Assembly (NCBI GenBank): GCA_019636285.1
Contig: JAHBXV010000011.1
Span: forward strand, 1 to 64,000
DNA: 64,000 bases
Direction of reading: 5' to 3'
Source of the DNA: Planctomycetaceae bacterium
Lineage (GTDB): Bacteria > Planctomycetota > Planctomycetia > Planctomycetales > Planctomycetaceae
Part shown: positions 53,630 through 62,610 of the stretch, piece after piece
Layout: every line of letters starts with the position of its first letter
Numbering within the stretch: the stretch's first letter is position 1
Program-made: the position numbers and the translations under genes
Notes under the pieces: model-generated
What the model saw: only the letters and a program-made list of their open reading frames with translations
Told to the model about the DNA's origin: nothing
Databases searched by the model: none

Positions 53630-55285
53630 TCACTTCACAACCGGGGCGATCACGTGCGAGGCATATTCGGCGTCGTGCCGAACCGTGTTGATCGCCTGCC
53701 GCGCATCGACGGGAATTTCAAACGAGATTGGTTTACCCGTGTTAGGGTTCGACTCGTAGAACGGTGCCCCGGTGCTCGCGACGGTCACGCGAATGCGATG
53801 CCCCTTCGCGAAGATCTGGCTGAGCCAGCCGACGTCGAAGGCGACTTCGTGAACCTTGCCGGGTTCCAGGAAGGCTTCGTGATCGAATCCCTCACGATAG
53901 CGGGCCCGGCGAACGTAGTCGATGATGAGAATCGAGCGTCCGTCCGGATAGACGTCGCTCACACGAACGATGAAATCGGTATCGGGGGCGTTCGAGGTCA
54001 CGTACAGTTTGGTCTGAACCTTCCCCGTCCATTCCACGGGCTCGGTCAGCACGTCGCTCGTGAAGGTCAGCACGTTGTTCTGGACCTCGAACGGGCGGGC
54101 ATCTCGCGCGCCGGGGAAGCCGATGGCCGGGATCTCGGCGGGGTGCAGTGGATCGGCGATCCAGATGGATTCGCTTTTCGCTTCGGCAGGCTTTTCTGTC
54201 GCAAGTCTCCCACCGGGGGACAGGTAATAGGGAGTCTGTTGCGCGGGGATTGGCCAATCGGCGGCAGTCCGCCATTCGTTACCCGGCGCGCCGGCTTCGC
54301 CGACGGCTCCCATGACGTAATACTTCACCGCCGGATCGCGCTCGACGCCGGTGTCGCGTCCTTTCAAATGATGGTCGAACCAGCGGACCATGTGTTCCAT
54401 CATGGGGAACGTGGCATTCTCCGGGTATTCGAGTTCGCCGACTTTGGACTGCTTGTTGAACCGTCCATGGAGCCACGGACCGATGAGCAATTGCTGAGTC
54501 CCACGCGAATTCGCCCCGCCCTGGTGCTGACGGCCAATGTAGCTGTCGACCGAGCCGACGCACATGAAGTCGTACCAGCTTCCGACGGTGAAACAGGGGA
54601 CGTTCATCTTGTCGAAGTGCCGAGAGCAGTCTTCGTCGGCCCAGTAGTCGTCAAAGTTCGGGTGCTGGAACCATTCGACCATCAGTTCCTGGTTATCCGC
54701 GGGATTGCGGCAGACGTCGGCCATCTTGACGAACCGCTGCGGTCGTGACGTTCCCCCGATGCGATACCCCTCCTGGAACAGACTCAGGCCGGTATCGATC
54801 ATGTACTGGCAGACCAGGTGTGGCGGCTGCGTGACCGCGAGAAAGTTCTGCGCGAAACCGGCCTGCGAACTGCCGAACGTGCCGACCTTGCCCGTGCTCC
54901 AGGGCTGCGTCGCCAACCATTCGACGGTGTCGTAACCGTCCTGAAGTTCTCCCCAGCCGAGCGCCCGGTAGCCCCGCCACTTGCCTTCGGAGAGCTGCGA
55001 ACCGCGAAAGTTCTGGAGCGAGACGACGTAGCCGTACGAGGCGAGCTTCGCGAGTTCCTTACGAGTCCCGGCTGCCCGGCCGTTGGCGTACCGCTGTTCC
55101 AGCAGCACCGGCCAAGGCCCTTCTCCCTGCGGGAAGTACAGATAGACCGAGAGCTTCACGCCGTCGCGCATGGGAACCATGACGTGCTCTTCGCGGACGC
55201 CTCCGAGGTCGATCGGTTCTTCCTGCGCCGTCGCCACGGAAGCAGACACCAGGAGCAAAGCAAGCACGCAAACCGATCGAAGCAT
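53630..55285 (-). CDS. secreted CocE/NonD-family hydrolase (X-Pro dipeptidyl-peptidase-like), 551 aa
   Basis: The signal peptide ends ASVATAQE. The alpha/beta hydrolase core has VGTFGSSQAGFAQNF, where the GSSQAG elbow carries the nucleophile serine. The C-terminal beta-jelly-roll domain is seen in GKVQTKLYVTSNAPDTDFIVRVSDVYPDG. The catalytic Asp and His are expected near DHHLKG and the last third. Enzymes of this family act on acyl esters, amides or X-Pro peptides; the substrate is not known. It converges on the LOG gene with a 33-base gap. Confidence 0.85.
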   Translation of the reverse strand: MLRSVCVLALLLVSASVATAQEEPIDLGGVREEHVMVPMRDGVKLSVYLYFPQGEGPWPVLLEQRYANGRAAGTRKELAKLASYGYVVSLQNFRGSQLSEGKWRGYRALGWGELQDGYDTVEWLATQPWSTGKVGTFGSSQAGFAQNFLAVTQPPHLVCQYMIDTGLSLFQEGYRIGGTSRPQRFVKMADVCRNPADNQELMVEWFQHPNFDDYWADEDCSRHFDKMNVPCFTVGSWYDFMCVGSVDSYIGRQHQGGANSRGTQQLLIGPWLHGRFNKQSKVGELEYPENATFPMMEHMVRWFDHHLKGRDTGVERDPAVKYYVMGAVGEAGAPGNEWRTAADWPIPAQQTPYYLSPGGRLATEKPAEAKSESIWIADPLHPAEIPAIGFPGARDARPFEVQNNVLTFTSDVLTEPVEWTGKVQTKLYVTSNAPDTDFIVRVSDVYPDGRSILIIDYVRRARYREGFDHEAFLEPGKVHEVAFDVGWLSQIFAKGHRIRVTVASTGAPFYESNPNTGKPISFEIPVDARQAINTVRHDAEYASHVIAPVVK

Positions 55286-55398
55286 GAGTCATTCCCTCTC
55301 GCGACGAACACACCGAACCCATCAGCACGCAGTGTGGACGGAGCGAGGGGATTTCTCAACGCAGCGGGGACACTCGACGTGATCCGACTTTGTCGGCG

Positions 55399-55482
55399 GG
55401 GTGGCACGCCCTAAGTCTTCGAAGGGCGTGGCGTATGGGCAACTCCCACGCCCTTCCGCAAAGCCTTCAGGGCGTGCCACCC
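55399..55482. repeat. nested palindrome element, about 84 bp
   Basis: Outer arms 55399-55412 (GGGTGGCACGCCCT) and 55469-55482 pair over 14 bp. Inside, 55421-55431 (GAAGGGCGTGG) pairs with 55446-55456 over 11 bp. The result is a two-level cruciform. It lies between two minus-strand genes and may be another dispersed repeat, but no second copy was seen in the window. Confidence 0.8.
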
Positions 55483-55577
55483 TTATGAAACCTCGTCAAA
55501 CGCCGTTCCTTGTCCCCAGGCTCCGCTTGGTAACGAGACCATAAAGGGAACGGTATAGCATGCGAAGTGAGAAGCCA

Positions 55578-57281
55578 TTACACCCGCTTCGCGAGCGACT
55601 TGCCCAGCCGCTTGAGGGCGGGGCTGGTATCGTAGGGGTCGAGATGGACGTTGAGCAGGCTGAAGGCGTCTTCGTGCGCGAGGGCAGCTTTGAGAGACTG
55701 GTCGAGTTCGCCTTCGGTGTGAACTTCGAATCCCCAGCCGGCTCCCAGGAGATCGGACATCCGGTGGTAGTTCCAGTTCAGGATGTCGTTGAACTTCCCG
55801 TCCTGAATGAAGCGCTCGGTGGTGTAGCCCTTGTTGTTGAGCACCACGACAATCGGGTTGTAATCGCGGCGGACAGCGGTCGAGAGTTCCAGGCACGTCA
55901 TCTGAAACGCGCCATCGCCCACCAGCACCAGGGGCCGCAGCTTTCCATTCGCGGTCTGGGCACCGATCGAGGCGGGAATCGCAAAGCCCATCGACGTGTA
56001 ATAAGCAGGGCTGAGGAACTCCGTCGCCTGATAGATCTGCAAATCAGCCGCGCCGAACAGGCAATCGCCCACGTCGGCCACCACCACCATGTTCGCGGCG
56101 AGCATCTGGTTGATCCGCAGAAACAACCGTTCGGTCGTCACCGGGTCATCCGGCTTCAGGACGAATTTGCGCCCTTCGGACTTCGGTCGCGGCAAGAGTG
56201 GCCGCTTGACGGTCCGGAAGTCCTGCTTCGCCAATCCTTTCACGAAGTCGGTGATGAGGACATTGTGATAGTGATGATGCGAAATTCGCAGTTCGTCGGC
56301 TGTCGCGAAGATCATCCGGCCTGGGTTCAGATTGGCCGTGTAGATCCCCAGGTCGATATCGGTGAGAAAGGCCCCCAGCACAATGATGCAGTCGCTCTCT
56401 TCGACATATTTCTGCACGTCTTCGCGGCCCATGCCCCCTTCGTAAATGCCGACAAACAGCGGATGCTTCTCGCTGACGACCGATTTTCCCAGTAAGGTCG
56501 CCGCGACAGGAAGCGAGTGCTTCTCGGCGAACCGCAGCAGGTCGTCGCTGAGCCGGAAGCGGTGCATTTCCACCCCGGCCATGATGACCGGCTTCTTCGC
56601 GGCCGCGATCAGTTTCGAAGCTTCCGCGAGTGCTTCGTCGAGGGCCCCCTTATCGCTCTTCACCCGGTCTGTCTGCGGCGTGTGCGGATAGGGACAGCGG
56701 GCCATCACCCGATCGCGGGGAAGTTCGAGATAGACCGGACGCTTGTAGCGCACGGCTGCTTCCAGGCAACGATCGATCTCGCGAAACGCCGTGAGCGGGT
56801 CTTCCAGCGCGGCGCTTGCCACCGTGATCTTTTCAAAGACTTCGCGCTGCGTGGAGAAAGCCCCCACGCGATGGTGAAGCATGGGGTTCGAACGACGTTC
56901 GTCGACACCAGGCGCGCCGCTGATGACAATCACTGGCGACTTCTCGGCGTACGCTCCGGCGATGGAATTACAGACGCTGAGGCCGCCGACGCAATACGTG
57001 ATGCAGACCGCACTGAGGCCATTCACGCGGGCATAAGCGTCGGCGGCGTAGCCCGCGTTGTCTTCGCGCGTCATCCCCACCACGTCGATGGGGGACTCTT
57101 CCAGCATGCTGTAGAAGCCCAGCACGAAGTCGCCGGGAATTCCGAAGACATGCTCCAGGCCATAATCCTGCAGCCGCCGGATGAGGTACTCGCCGATCGT
57201 CGGATTGGCTTCGGCCGCTGGCGCGGGCTTGCCATTGTGGGATGCCGTTTTCGCCGCTGCCTTCTTCACGCGCGTCGTCAT
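55578..57281 (-). CDS. thiamine-pyrophosphate-dependent decarboxylase, pyruvate/indolepyruvate type (567 aa)
   Basis: The enzyme binds TPP through [29 protein letters not shown] (GDG-x-NN motif), and the activating Glu is in [19 protein letters not shown] in [10 protein letters not shown] matches the catalytic histidine pair of pyruvate and indolepyruvate decarboxylases rather than acetolactate synthases. The N-terminal 28 residues are Lys/Ala-rich and extra. It decarboxylates a 2-oxo acid to an aldehyde; the exact substrate cannot be read from motifs. The 2-oxo-acid decarboxylase assignment is fairly sure. Confidence 0.85.
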   Translation of the reverse strand: MTTRVKKAAAKTASHNGKPAPAAEANPTIGEYLIRRLQDYGLEHVFGIPGDFVLGFYSMLEESPIDVVGMTREDNAGYAADAYARVNGLSAVCITYCVGGLSVCNSIAGAYAEKSPVIVISGAPGVDERRSNPMLHHRVGAFSTQREVFEKITVASAALEDPLTAFREIDRCLEAAVRYKRPVYLELPRDRVMARCPYPHTPQTDRVKSDKGALDEALAEASKLIAAAKKPVIMAGVEMHRFRLSDDLLRFAEKHSLPVAATLLGKSVVSEKHPLFVGIYEGGMGREDVQKYVEESDCIIVLGAFLTDIDLGIYTANLNPGRMIFATADELRISHHHYHNVLITDFVKGLAKQDFRTVKRPLLPRPKSEGRKFVLKPDDPVTTERLFLRINQMLAANMVVVADVGDCLFGAADLQIYQATEFLSPAYYTSMGFAIPASIGAQTANGKLRPLVLVGDGAFQMTCLELSTAVRRDYNPIVVVLNNKGYTTERFIQDGKFNDILNWNYHRMSDLLGAGWGFEVHTEGELDQSLKAALAHEDAFSLLNVHLDPYDTSPALKRLGKSLAKRV

Positions 57282-57364
57282 GACAGACTCCCGGCCCGGG
57301 TGATATTGGTTCCACCAATTGAATTGTTGGTGGCCCGGGCAAGGACGTCAATTGCGAGTCGAGG

Positions 57365-57385
57365 GTCCAGAGTCCAGAGTCCAGA
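57365..57385. repeat. 7-bp tandem repeat (GTCCAGA x3)
   Basis: Three exact copies of GTCCAGA stand in tandem between the decarboxylase and the CcsA fusion. It is a short microsatellite of no obvious function. Confidence 0.8.
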
Positions 57386-57459
57386 AGAACGCTAGAGTTT
57401 CCGTCCTCCTTCTTCTCCCCCTCCCCGCGTCTCCCCCTCTCCGGTTCTCCGCGTCTCTA

Positions 57460-57492
57460 CCACTAACCACCAACTACTAACCACCAACCACC
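57460..57492. repeat. degenerate CCACTAACCACCAAC repeat
   Basis: A short pyrimidine/A-rich repeat built from CTAACCACC and CAACTAC units. The same motif makes up the right arm of the inverted repeat at 44968-45054. It lies directly behind the 3' end of the ResB-CcsA gene. Confidence 0.65.
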
Positions 57493-57496
57493 TTTC

Positions 57497-60400
57497 TCAC
57501 CCCCCCGCCTTCCCGCTCCACCACCAGTTGCGGGGGACCAGGCCAATCGCGGCGAGGACGATCGACGCGGCCGCGACGCTCACGAACAACGTGGCCATAC
57601 GGGCGTCGAAACCGTAGCTGTGCAGGCCCACTTCCAGGCCGTTGACGCCGAACCATGACCAACTGACAACGCCCGCTCCGAGAATCGACAGCACGGCGAT
57701 GCCGCGGTCCTTGATCATTTTGCCCCAGCGGGCGTGCAGGATGAGGGCGTTCCACAGCACGATCATGAGGGCGCCGTTTTCCTTGGGATCCCAACCCCAG
57801 AACCGGCCCCACGAATCGTCGGCCCACAAACCGCCGAGCACGGTCCCCACGAAGCTGAAGAAGATCGAGAAGCATAGCGTGCCGTAGATCATGCGGGTCA
57901 GGTCGCGACCCACCGCTGGAGTCAGCGACGGCGTCAGCACGCCTCGAACCACGTAGAGCGCTCCCAGCATGGCAGCCAACAGCGTCGTGGAATACCCGAA
58001 CGTGATGCAGGTCACGTGCGTCGCCAGCCAGAACTGCGTGTCGAGCACCGCTTGCAGCACGCTCATCGTGTCGTCACCCGTCGCGAGAGTCCCCGCGACG
58101 TACAGAGTGCCGGCACCCGCCAGAACGGCTCCCACGACGCCAATGCCGTTGCGGTAAATCGCTTCCAGGAACAGCCCCAGCCCCACGCAGCCCCAGCCAA
58201 TGAAGACCGCGGACGAGTAGAGGTTTGTTACCGGCGGGCGTCCGGAAATGTACATGCGGGCGACGAGCGCGAACGTATGCACCGCCAGCGCGACAATCGT
58301 CACGGCAACAGCAGCGCGGTTCATGGGCTTCGTCCACGCCAGCCAGCCGATGGCGCACAAGACGAACGCCATGATGTACAGAATCTGCGCGACCGTGAAC
58401 GGCACGAAGCGATTGAAGAAGGCTTCGAAATCGGCCTTGGACAACGAGACCTGATCGGGACGTTCCTTGCCGAGGACGGCGAGATAGCGATCCACTTCGT
58501 TGTTGAATTCACCTGGCTTCTCTTCAGCATAGGCCAGCAGAATATCGCGGATGTCGTCGGTGTAGGGATTCGTCTTGTCCTTCGTCAGCGTGCTGGTGAC
58601 GATATTCCGCAGCCAGCCACCCGCGAATGTCTCCCATTTCTCGTCCTTCCGCGAGGGAGGAACAATGAGCGGGGGATGACGCTCGGCGAGCGCTTCCTGC
58701 CGACGGATCGCTTCGATCATGTCTTTCGCCGTGTTTTCGCCATCGCTGCGAATTCGCGGGGGTGAGAACGACTGAAGTAGCAGGTCCAGCACGCCCAGCT
58801 TCTTTTCCAGTTGCAGCACATGCTTCTGGAACGTATTCAGCGATTCGGCGGGAGCCTCGCGCGCCAGGTTGGCCTGCTTTGTCAGCTCGCCGAACTTGGG
58901 CAAGAATTCTTCCGGCGCGTAGCGGAAGCGTTCGCGGCGTTCGAGGCCGAGAAGCTGTTGAAGTTCCAGGTTCTCGATGCGGAAGACGCGGTGCTTGAAG
59001 GCCGCTTCGGGATTCGCCATCAGGTCGGCGAGCCAACGGACAGCCGGCTGCCGCTTTTCGTCTTCATCCACGAAATAATCGCGGCTGGAAACAGCCAGCA
59101 GGCTGTTCCGCGCCAAGGTGTCGAGAGGCTGTGTTCGACCCCCCATGACGACGGGAATATCACCGAAGCGCGTCCAGTTGTATTCGTCGGGTGGAGTCGA
59201 TTTGCCGCTATTGACGGCCTGGTCCAGTTGCCGACCGACGATCGACAGACTTACAACGACAGCCACCGCGGGGACGATGATCCCCAGCCAACCGGCTTTT
59301 TCCAGCGTCTTATCGGCGGGAGCAGTCGCAGGGCGCGCGCGGTCTCCAAAGCGGGCGGCGAGTTCCGGCGAGAGCTGCATTGCTCCGGAGGGCGAGCGTT
59401 CCATGCGATTCAGAAACCGCATGAGGGCCAGTGAAAAGTGGGTCAGCATCCCCACCGCGACGATCATGCAGCTCACATAGGGAATCATCCAGCCGGTATT
59501 CGTGACGACCGACAGCGTCGTCCCTTCGACGCCGGTCGTGGGATCGCGGTGATAACTGCTCTGGTAGAACGTCTCGCCAGCGAAACGCAGCGGGTTATTC
59601 ATCCAGATGCGGACATCGGGGCGGTCGACATTACGGCTGGGATCGACGAGATGCACGAACGACGAATAGTCCTTCGGTGTGCTGGTCCCGATGTAGTCGA
59701 CCTTGCGAATGTCTTCGAGCGTCATCCGGTAGGGTTTGTAGTGGCGGGTAAATCGCAATGCCAGGCCGTAGGACTTGTCACCAACGGATACGGTCTCGGT
59801 CACGTTTTGAGCCGAGAAAACAATTCCCGTCAGGTATGTCCCGAGGTCGGTGCCATCTTTGCCGGTCAATTTCACATAGGCGGCCGACAGGTCGACACGG
59901 CCACCGCTTTCGACCCCGGTGCTGGCGGCGACCTCATCAACCTTCCATTTCAGTCCCTGGCCCGCCGTCGCGGGAGTCTCGTCACTGGACTTGCGGTCAT
60001 CCAGTTGCGAGTTCTGCAGGAACTTCACGACCGTGACATCGAAGGGCAGGCGTTCATCGACAATCGGTTTGCCGGTCTTCGCGGCATTCACGAGCAGCGA
60101 TTTTGGAATGACCGTCACGACGTCCTTCTCGGGATCGCTGGAATCGACGACAGCGAGTTCGACCGTGCGGATATCTTGTGCGAAATTGACGGTCTCGCCT
60201 TCCTGCATCTGAATCTGGCTTTCGACAGCCGTCAGACCGACGAGCAATTCGCCGAACATCATCAGCCCGATTCCGCCGTGCAGCAGGACGACGCCGGCCC
60301 GGTGGCGGAAGACCATCCAGCAGCCCGCGAGCAGAATGCCCGCGGCCATGCCCCCCTTGGTGAGTTGCCAGAGAATTCGCATCGACGAAACGCTGGGTGC

Positions 60401-61084
60401 GGTGGTGACTCCCAGCGAGCAGAGCCAACCGAGCAGCGTCGCCAGGCTGATCGCGGTGATTCCCACGACCGTGCGACTGACATTGTTCCCGGCGGGAATC
60501 TGGAACCAGCCGTAGACCGCGGCTCCGCAAGCGATTGCCATGGCTGCCAGGAACAGTTGCCACAAGGCCGTGTATGGAATCAGCGAATCGGTCTGCAAGC
60601 CGTTTTCGTTCGCGCCGGATTGCACGACGAGCACCGTCATGACCAGTCCAAGGAGGAGCACGATCAGCCCTCCGACCAGACGGCTGCCGCTCGACTGCAC
60701 TTTGAACCGGATCAGGTGGGCGGCGACCAGATTGGCGCTCATGACGGCACCAATCAACCACCCACCGGGAAACCAGAAACCTCCCGGAACGTTGGCGGCC
60801 CAGGGAAACTGATTCCGTGGAAAGAACGATGGCGGAAAGAAGATTTTCAGATCGATCCACGCGAACGTGCAGCGAAAATACTTCTCGATGACGTCCCAGA
60901 TATCGAGCTCAACCTGCGCCAGCGTTCCGGCGAGGACGATGAAGATCGACATCGCGAACAACGCGACCGTCAGCTTGAGCGAAGCCAGCGGCGCCAGCGC
61001 GCGGACCACCCAGTCCGGCAGTCCATGGTCGAACGATTCGGGTTCGCGGGACATCTCGTTGAACGTGGTCGCGGTGGTCGTCAT
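57497..61084 (-). CDS. ResB-CcsA fusion, cytochrome c biogenesis (1195 aa)
   Basis: The N-terminal 600 residues are ResB-like: SLKLTVALFAMSIFIVLAGTLAQ, large extracytoplasmic domain, FYQSSYHRDPT and membrane segments. A middle stretch of about 230 residues is soluble. The C-terminal 370 residues are CcsA: GGLWADDSWGRFWGWDPKENG is the haem-handling WWD motif, and histidines in WLATHVTCITFGY, ILHARWG and GLHSYGF are the expected ligands. It would carry haem out and attach it to CXXCH proteins (system II). Such fused ResB-CcsA proteins occur in Bacteroidetes, epsilon-proteobacteria and planctomycetes. Here the heptahaem cytochromes at 11974 and 19075 are natural substrates. Confidence 0.92.
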   Translation of the reverse strand: MTTTATTFNEMSREPESFDHGLPDWVVRALAPLASLKLTVALFAMSIFIVLAGTLAQVELDIWDVIEKYFRCTFAWIDLKIFFPPSFFPRNQFPWAANVPGGFWFPGGWLIGAVMSANLVAAHLIRFKVQSSGSRLVGGLIVLLLGLVMTVLVVQSGANENGLQTDSLIPYTALWQLFLAAMAIACGAAVYGWFQIPAGNNVSRTVVGITAISLATLLGWLCSLGVTTAPSVSSMRILWQLTKGGMAAGILLAGCWMVFRHRAGVVLLHGGIGLMMFGELLVGLTAVESQIQMQEGETVNFAQDIRTVELAVVDSSDPEKDVVTVIPKSLLVNAAKTGKPIVDERLPFDVTVVKFLQNSQLDDRKSSDETPATAGQGLKWKVDEVAASTGVESGGRVDLSAAYVKLTGKDGTDLGTYLTGIVFSAQNVTETVSVGDKSYGLALRFTRHYKPYRMTLEDIRKVDYIGTSTPKDYSSFVHLVDPSRNVDRPDVRIWMNNPLRFAGETFYQSSYHRDPTTGVEGTTLSVVTNTGWMIPYVSCMIVAVGMLTHFSLALMRFLNRMERSPSGAMQLSPELAARFGDRARPATAPADKTLEKAGWLGIIVPAVAVVVSLSIVGRQLDQAVNSGKSTPPDEYNWTRFGDIPVVMGGRTQPLDTLARNSLLAVSSRDYFVDEDEKRQPAVRWLADLMANPEAAFKHRVFRIENLELQQLLGLERRERFRYAPEEFLPKFGELTKQANLAREAPAESLNTFQKHVLQLEKKLGVLDLLLQSFSPPRIRSDGENTAKDMIEAIRRQEALAERHPPLIVPPSRKDEKWETFAGGWLRNIVTSTLTKDKTNPYTDDIRDILLAYAEEKPGEFNNEVDRYLAVLGKERPDQVSLSKADFEAFFNRFVPFTVAQILYIMAFVLCAIGWLAWTKPMNRAAVAVTIVALAVHTFALVARMYISGRPPVTNLYSSAVFIGWGCVGLGLFLEAIYRNGIGVVGAVLAGAGTLYVAGTLATGDDTMSVLQAVLDTQFWLATHVTCITFGYSTTLLAAMLGALYVVRGVLTPSLTPAVGRDLTRMIYGTLCFSIFFSFVGTVLGGLWADDSWGRFWGWDPKENGALMIVLWNALILHARWGKMIKDRGIAVLSILGAGVVSWSWFGVNGLEVGLHSYGFDARMATLFVSVAAASIVLAAIGLVPRNWWWSGKAGG

Positions 61085-61141
61085 GGCTGATATCTCAATC
61101 CCTGGAGAGGGGGGACGTCGTGGGCTGCTGCTTGTCGTGCG

Positions 61142-62233
61142 TCATTCAAATTTCAGGCTGCTGGCAAACTCGAGGAAGTGTTCCTTCTCGGCCGCGGCAA
61201 TTTCCGGACTCCCCTGCATCTTGAGGAACCAGGTCTGAACGCCCCGGTCGAAGATCACACCGAGAATCGACTGCCTCTTTTCGGCCGCCGGGTCGCCGGG
61301 CAGTTCGACGAAGTCCCCCATCTGCCCGGCAATGGGAACAGAGTTGATCGCCTTCGGCAGTTCCGCTTCGGTGATGGGTGGCAGGCCCACCTGACCGCGC
61401 CAGCGATTGATGTTGGCCAGCCGGTCACCCGCCCCGCGATCGAGATCGATCAGTGTGATTTCAACGCGCCCAGCCGTGGATGCGACCTCAAACGCCGCCT
61501 TCCGCATCCCGCCGGCTCCGCGATCGCGCCACCCTTCTGGAAGCTGATACGCCAACTTGGGGGCTGCTGCTGGAGGCGGAGTTTCCTGCGGCGGTGCGCC
61601 GCGCATCATGTTGGCAAACGGGGCCGCCGACGACATGCCGCCGCCCGAGGAGGTTCCCTCGAAGTCGACCGCGACGACTTTCCCGAACTGCCTGGTATCC
61701 GCTTTCCACGACTCAGCCGTCGCTGGGGAAAGTCCTACCTGGCCGCGCCAGCGATTCACGTTGGCGAGCATCTGGCCGTCGAGGTCATCAGACGTCTGCG
61801 GGAGCGGAATGATCGTCAACTCAAGTTTGTCATCACCGGGAGGTCGCAGAGTCGCGAACCGCATCCCCTGCCCGGCTTCTTCGGTCCAGCCTGACGGCAA
61901 CTTCCACTGCACGGAGCCGGTCTGGGTAAGTTCAACGCTCGCCATCAGTTGCTCGAAATCAGCCGTCAGTGAGGCGATCTTGTCGGGCGGACCAGTCAGC
62001 TTGAAGAACCACATCTGGTCTTTACCGGCGAGCATTCCTCCCAGCATCCGTTCCGGTCGACTCGCGGTCTCCTGTGTCGGTGTCGCCGGGGCAGGAGAAA
62101 GCCGCTCAACCTCGTACTGCGTAATCCCTTCCGACCTGTGACAGCCGCTGGCGATCAATAAAGCGATCATGGCGGCTGCGAGAAACCGGGGGCGGGTCGG
62201 CACGAGAGGGGCCAGCTTGAGCATGGTGTTCAT
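61142..62233 (-). CDS. duplicated-domain lipoprotein upstream of the ResB-CcsA gene (363 aa)
   Basis: The signal peptide ends in a lipobox (AMIALLIASGC). Two related halves each hold an alpha/beta strand pattern with NRWRGQVGL (about residues 153-161 and 279-287), preceded by LPSGWTEE or LPEGWRDR and later by W-F-x-K-x-x-G-x-P-x-x-x (WFFKLTGPPD, WFLKMQGSPE). A Pro-rich linker joins the halves. No enzyme motif is seen. It is read in the same direction as ResB-CcsA and starts 57 bases upstream of it, so it may be a partner in cytochrome maturation; this is inferred from position. ATG 62224 is an alternative start. Confidence 0.76.
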   Translation of the reverse strand: MNTMLKLAPLVPTRPRFLAAAMIALLIASGCHRSEGITQYEVERLSPAPATPTQETASRPERMLGGMLAGKDQMWFFKLTGPPDKIASLTADFEQLMASVELTQTGSVQWKLPSGWTEEAGQGMRFATLRPPGDDKLELTIIPLPQTSDDLDGQMLANVNRWRGQVGLSPATAESWKADTRQFGKVVAVDFEGTSSGGGMSSAAPFANMMRGAPPQETPPPAAAPKLAYQLPEGWRDRGAGGMRKAAFEVASTAGRVEITLIDLDRGAGDRLANINRWRGQVGLPPITEAELPKAINSVPIAGQMGDFVELPGDPAAEKRQSILGVIFDRGVQTWFLKMQGSPEIAAAEKEHFLEFASSLKFE

Positions 62234-62610
62234 CAGCGGAGATCGTGGTGGCGGGAATGGCTAGGCGGGAGCGTGGTCCAATCCGGAACGGACCACTCAA
62301 TAAAGTATAGTCACGCATCGCGCGCTTCGTACACGACCGGTTTGCGATCTGGTCACGATCCGGGGAATTTGTCAAAGCGGGGAACTTCGGCCAAATTTGC
62401 CGGTCGGCACACCGTTCGCAATAAAGTAACTTGGAACTGGAACCCGCTCGGGCTCTGCCAACGTGCGAAGCGCGGAACCAGTTCGCAAGCAAGGCGTTAC
62501 ACCGTTTTGACAGATCCGCCATGGACGGCGGATGAGGCTCCGTTTTGTAGAAGTTACGAACGGAACGGCGTCGGATTGAAAGTCCGACAATCGGCAAGGA
62601 GGCCGAATCG

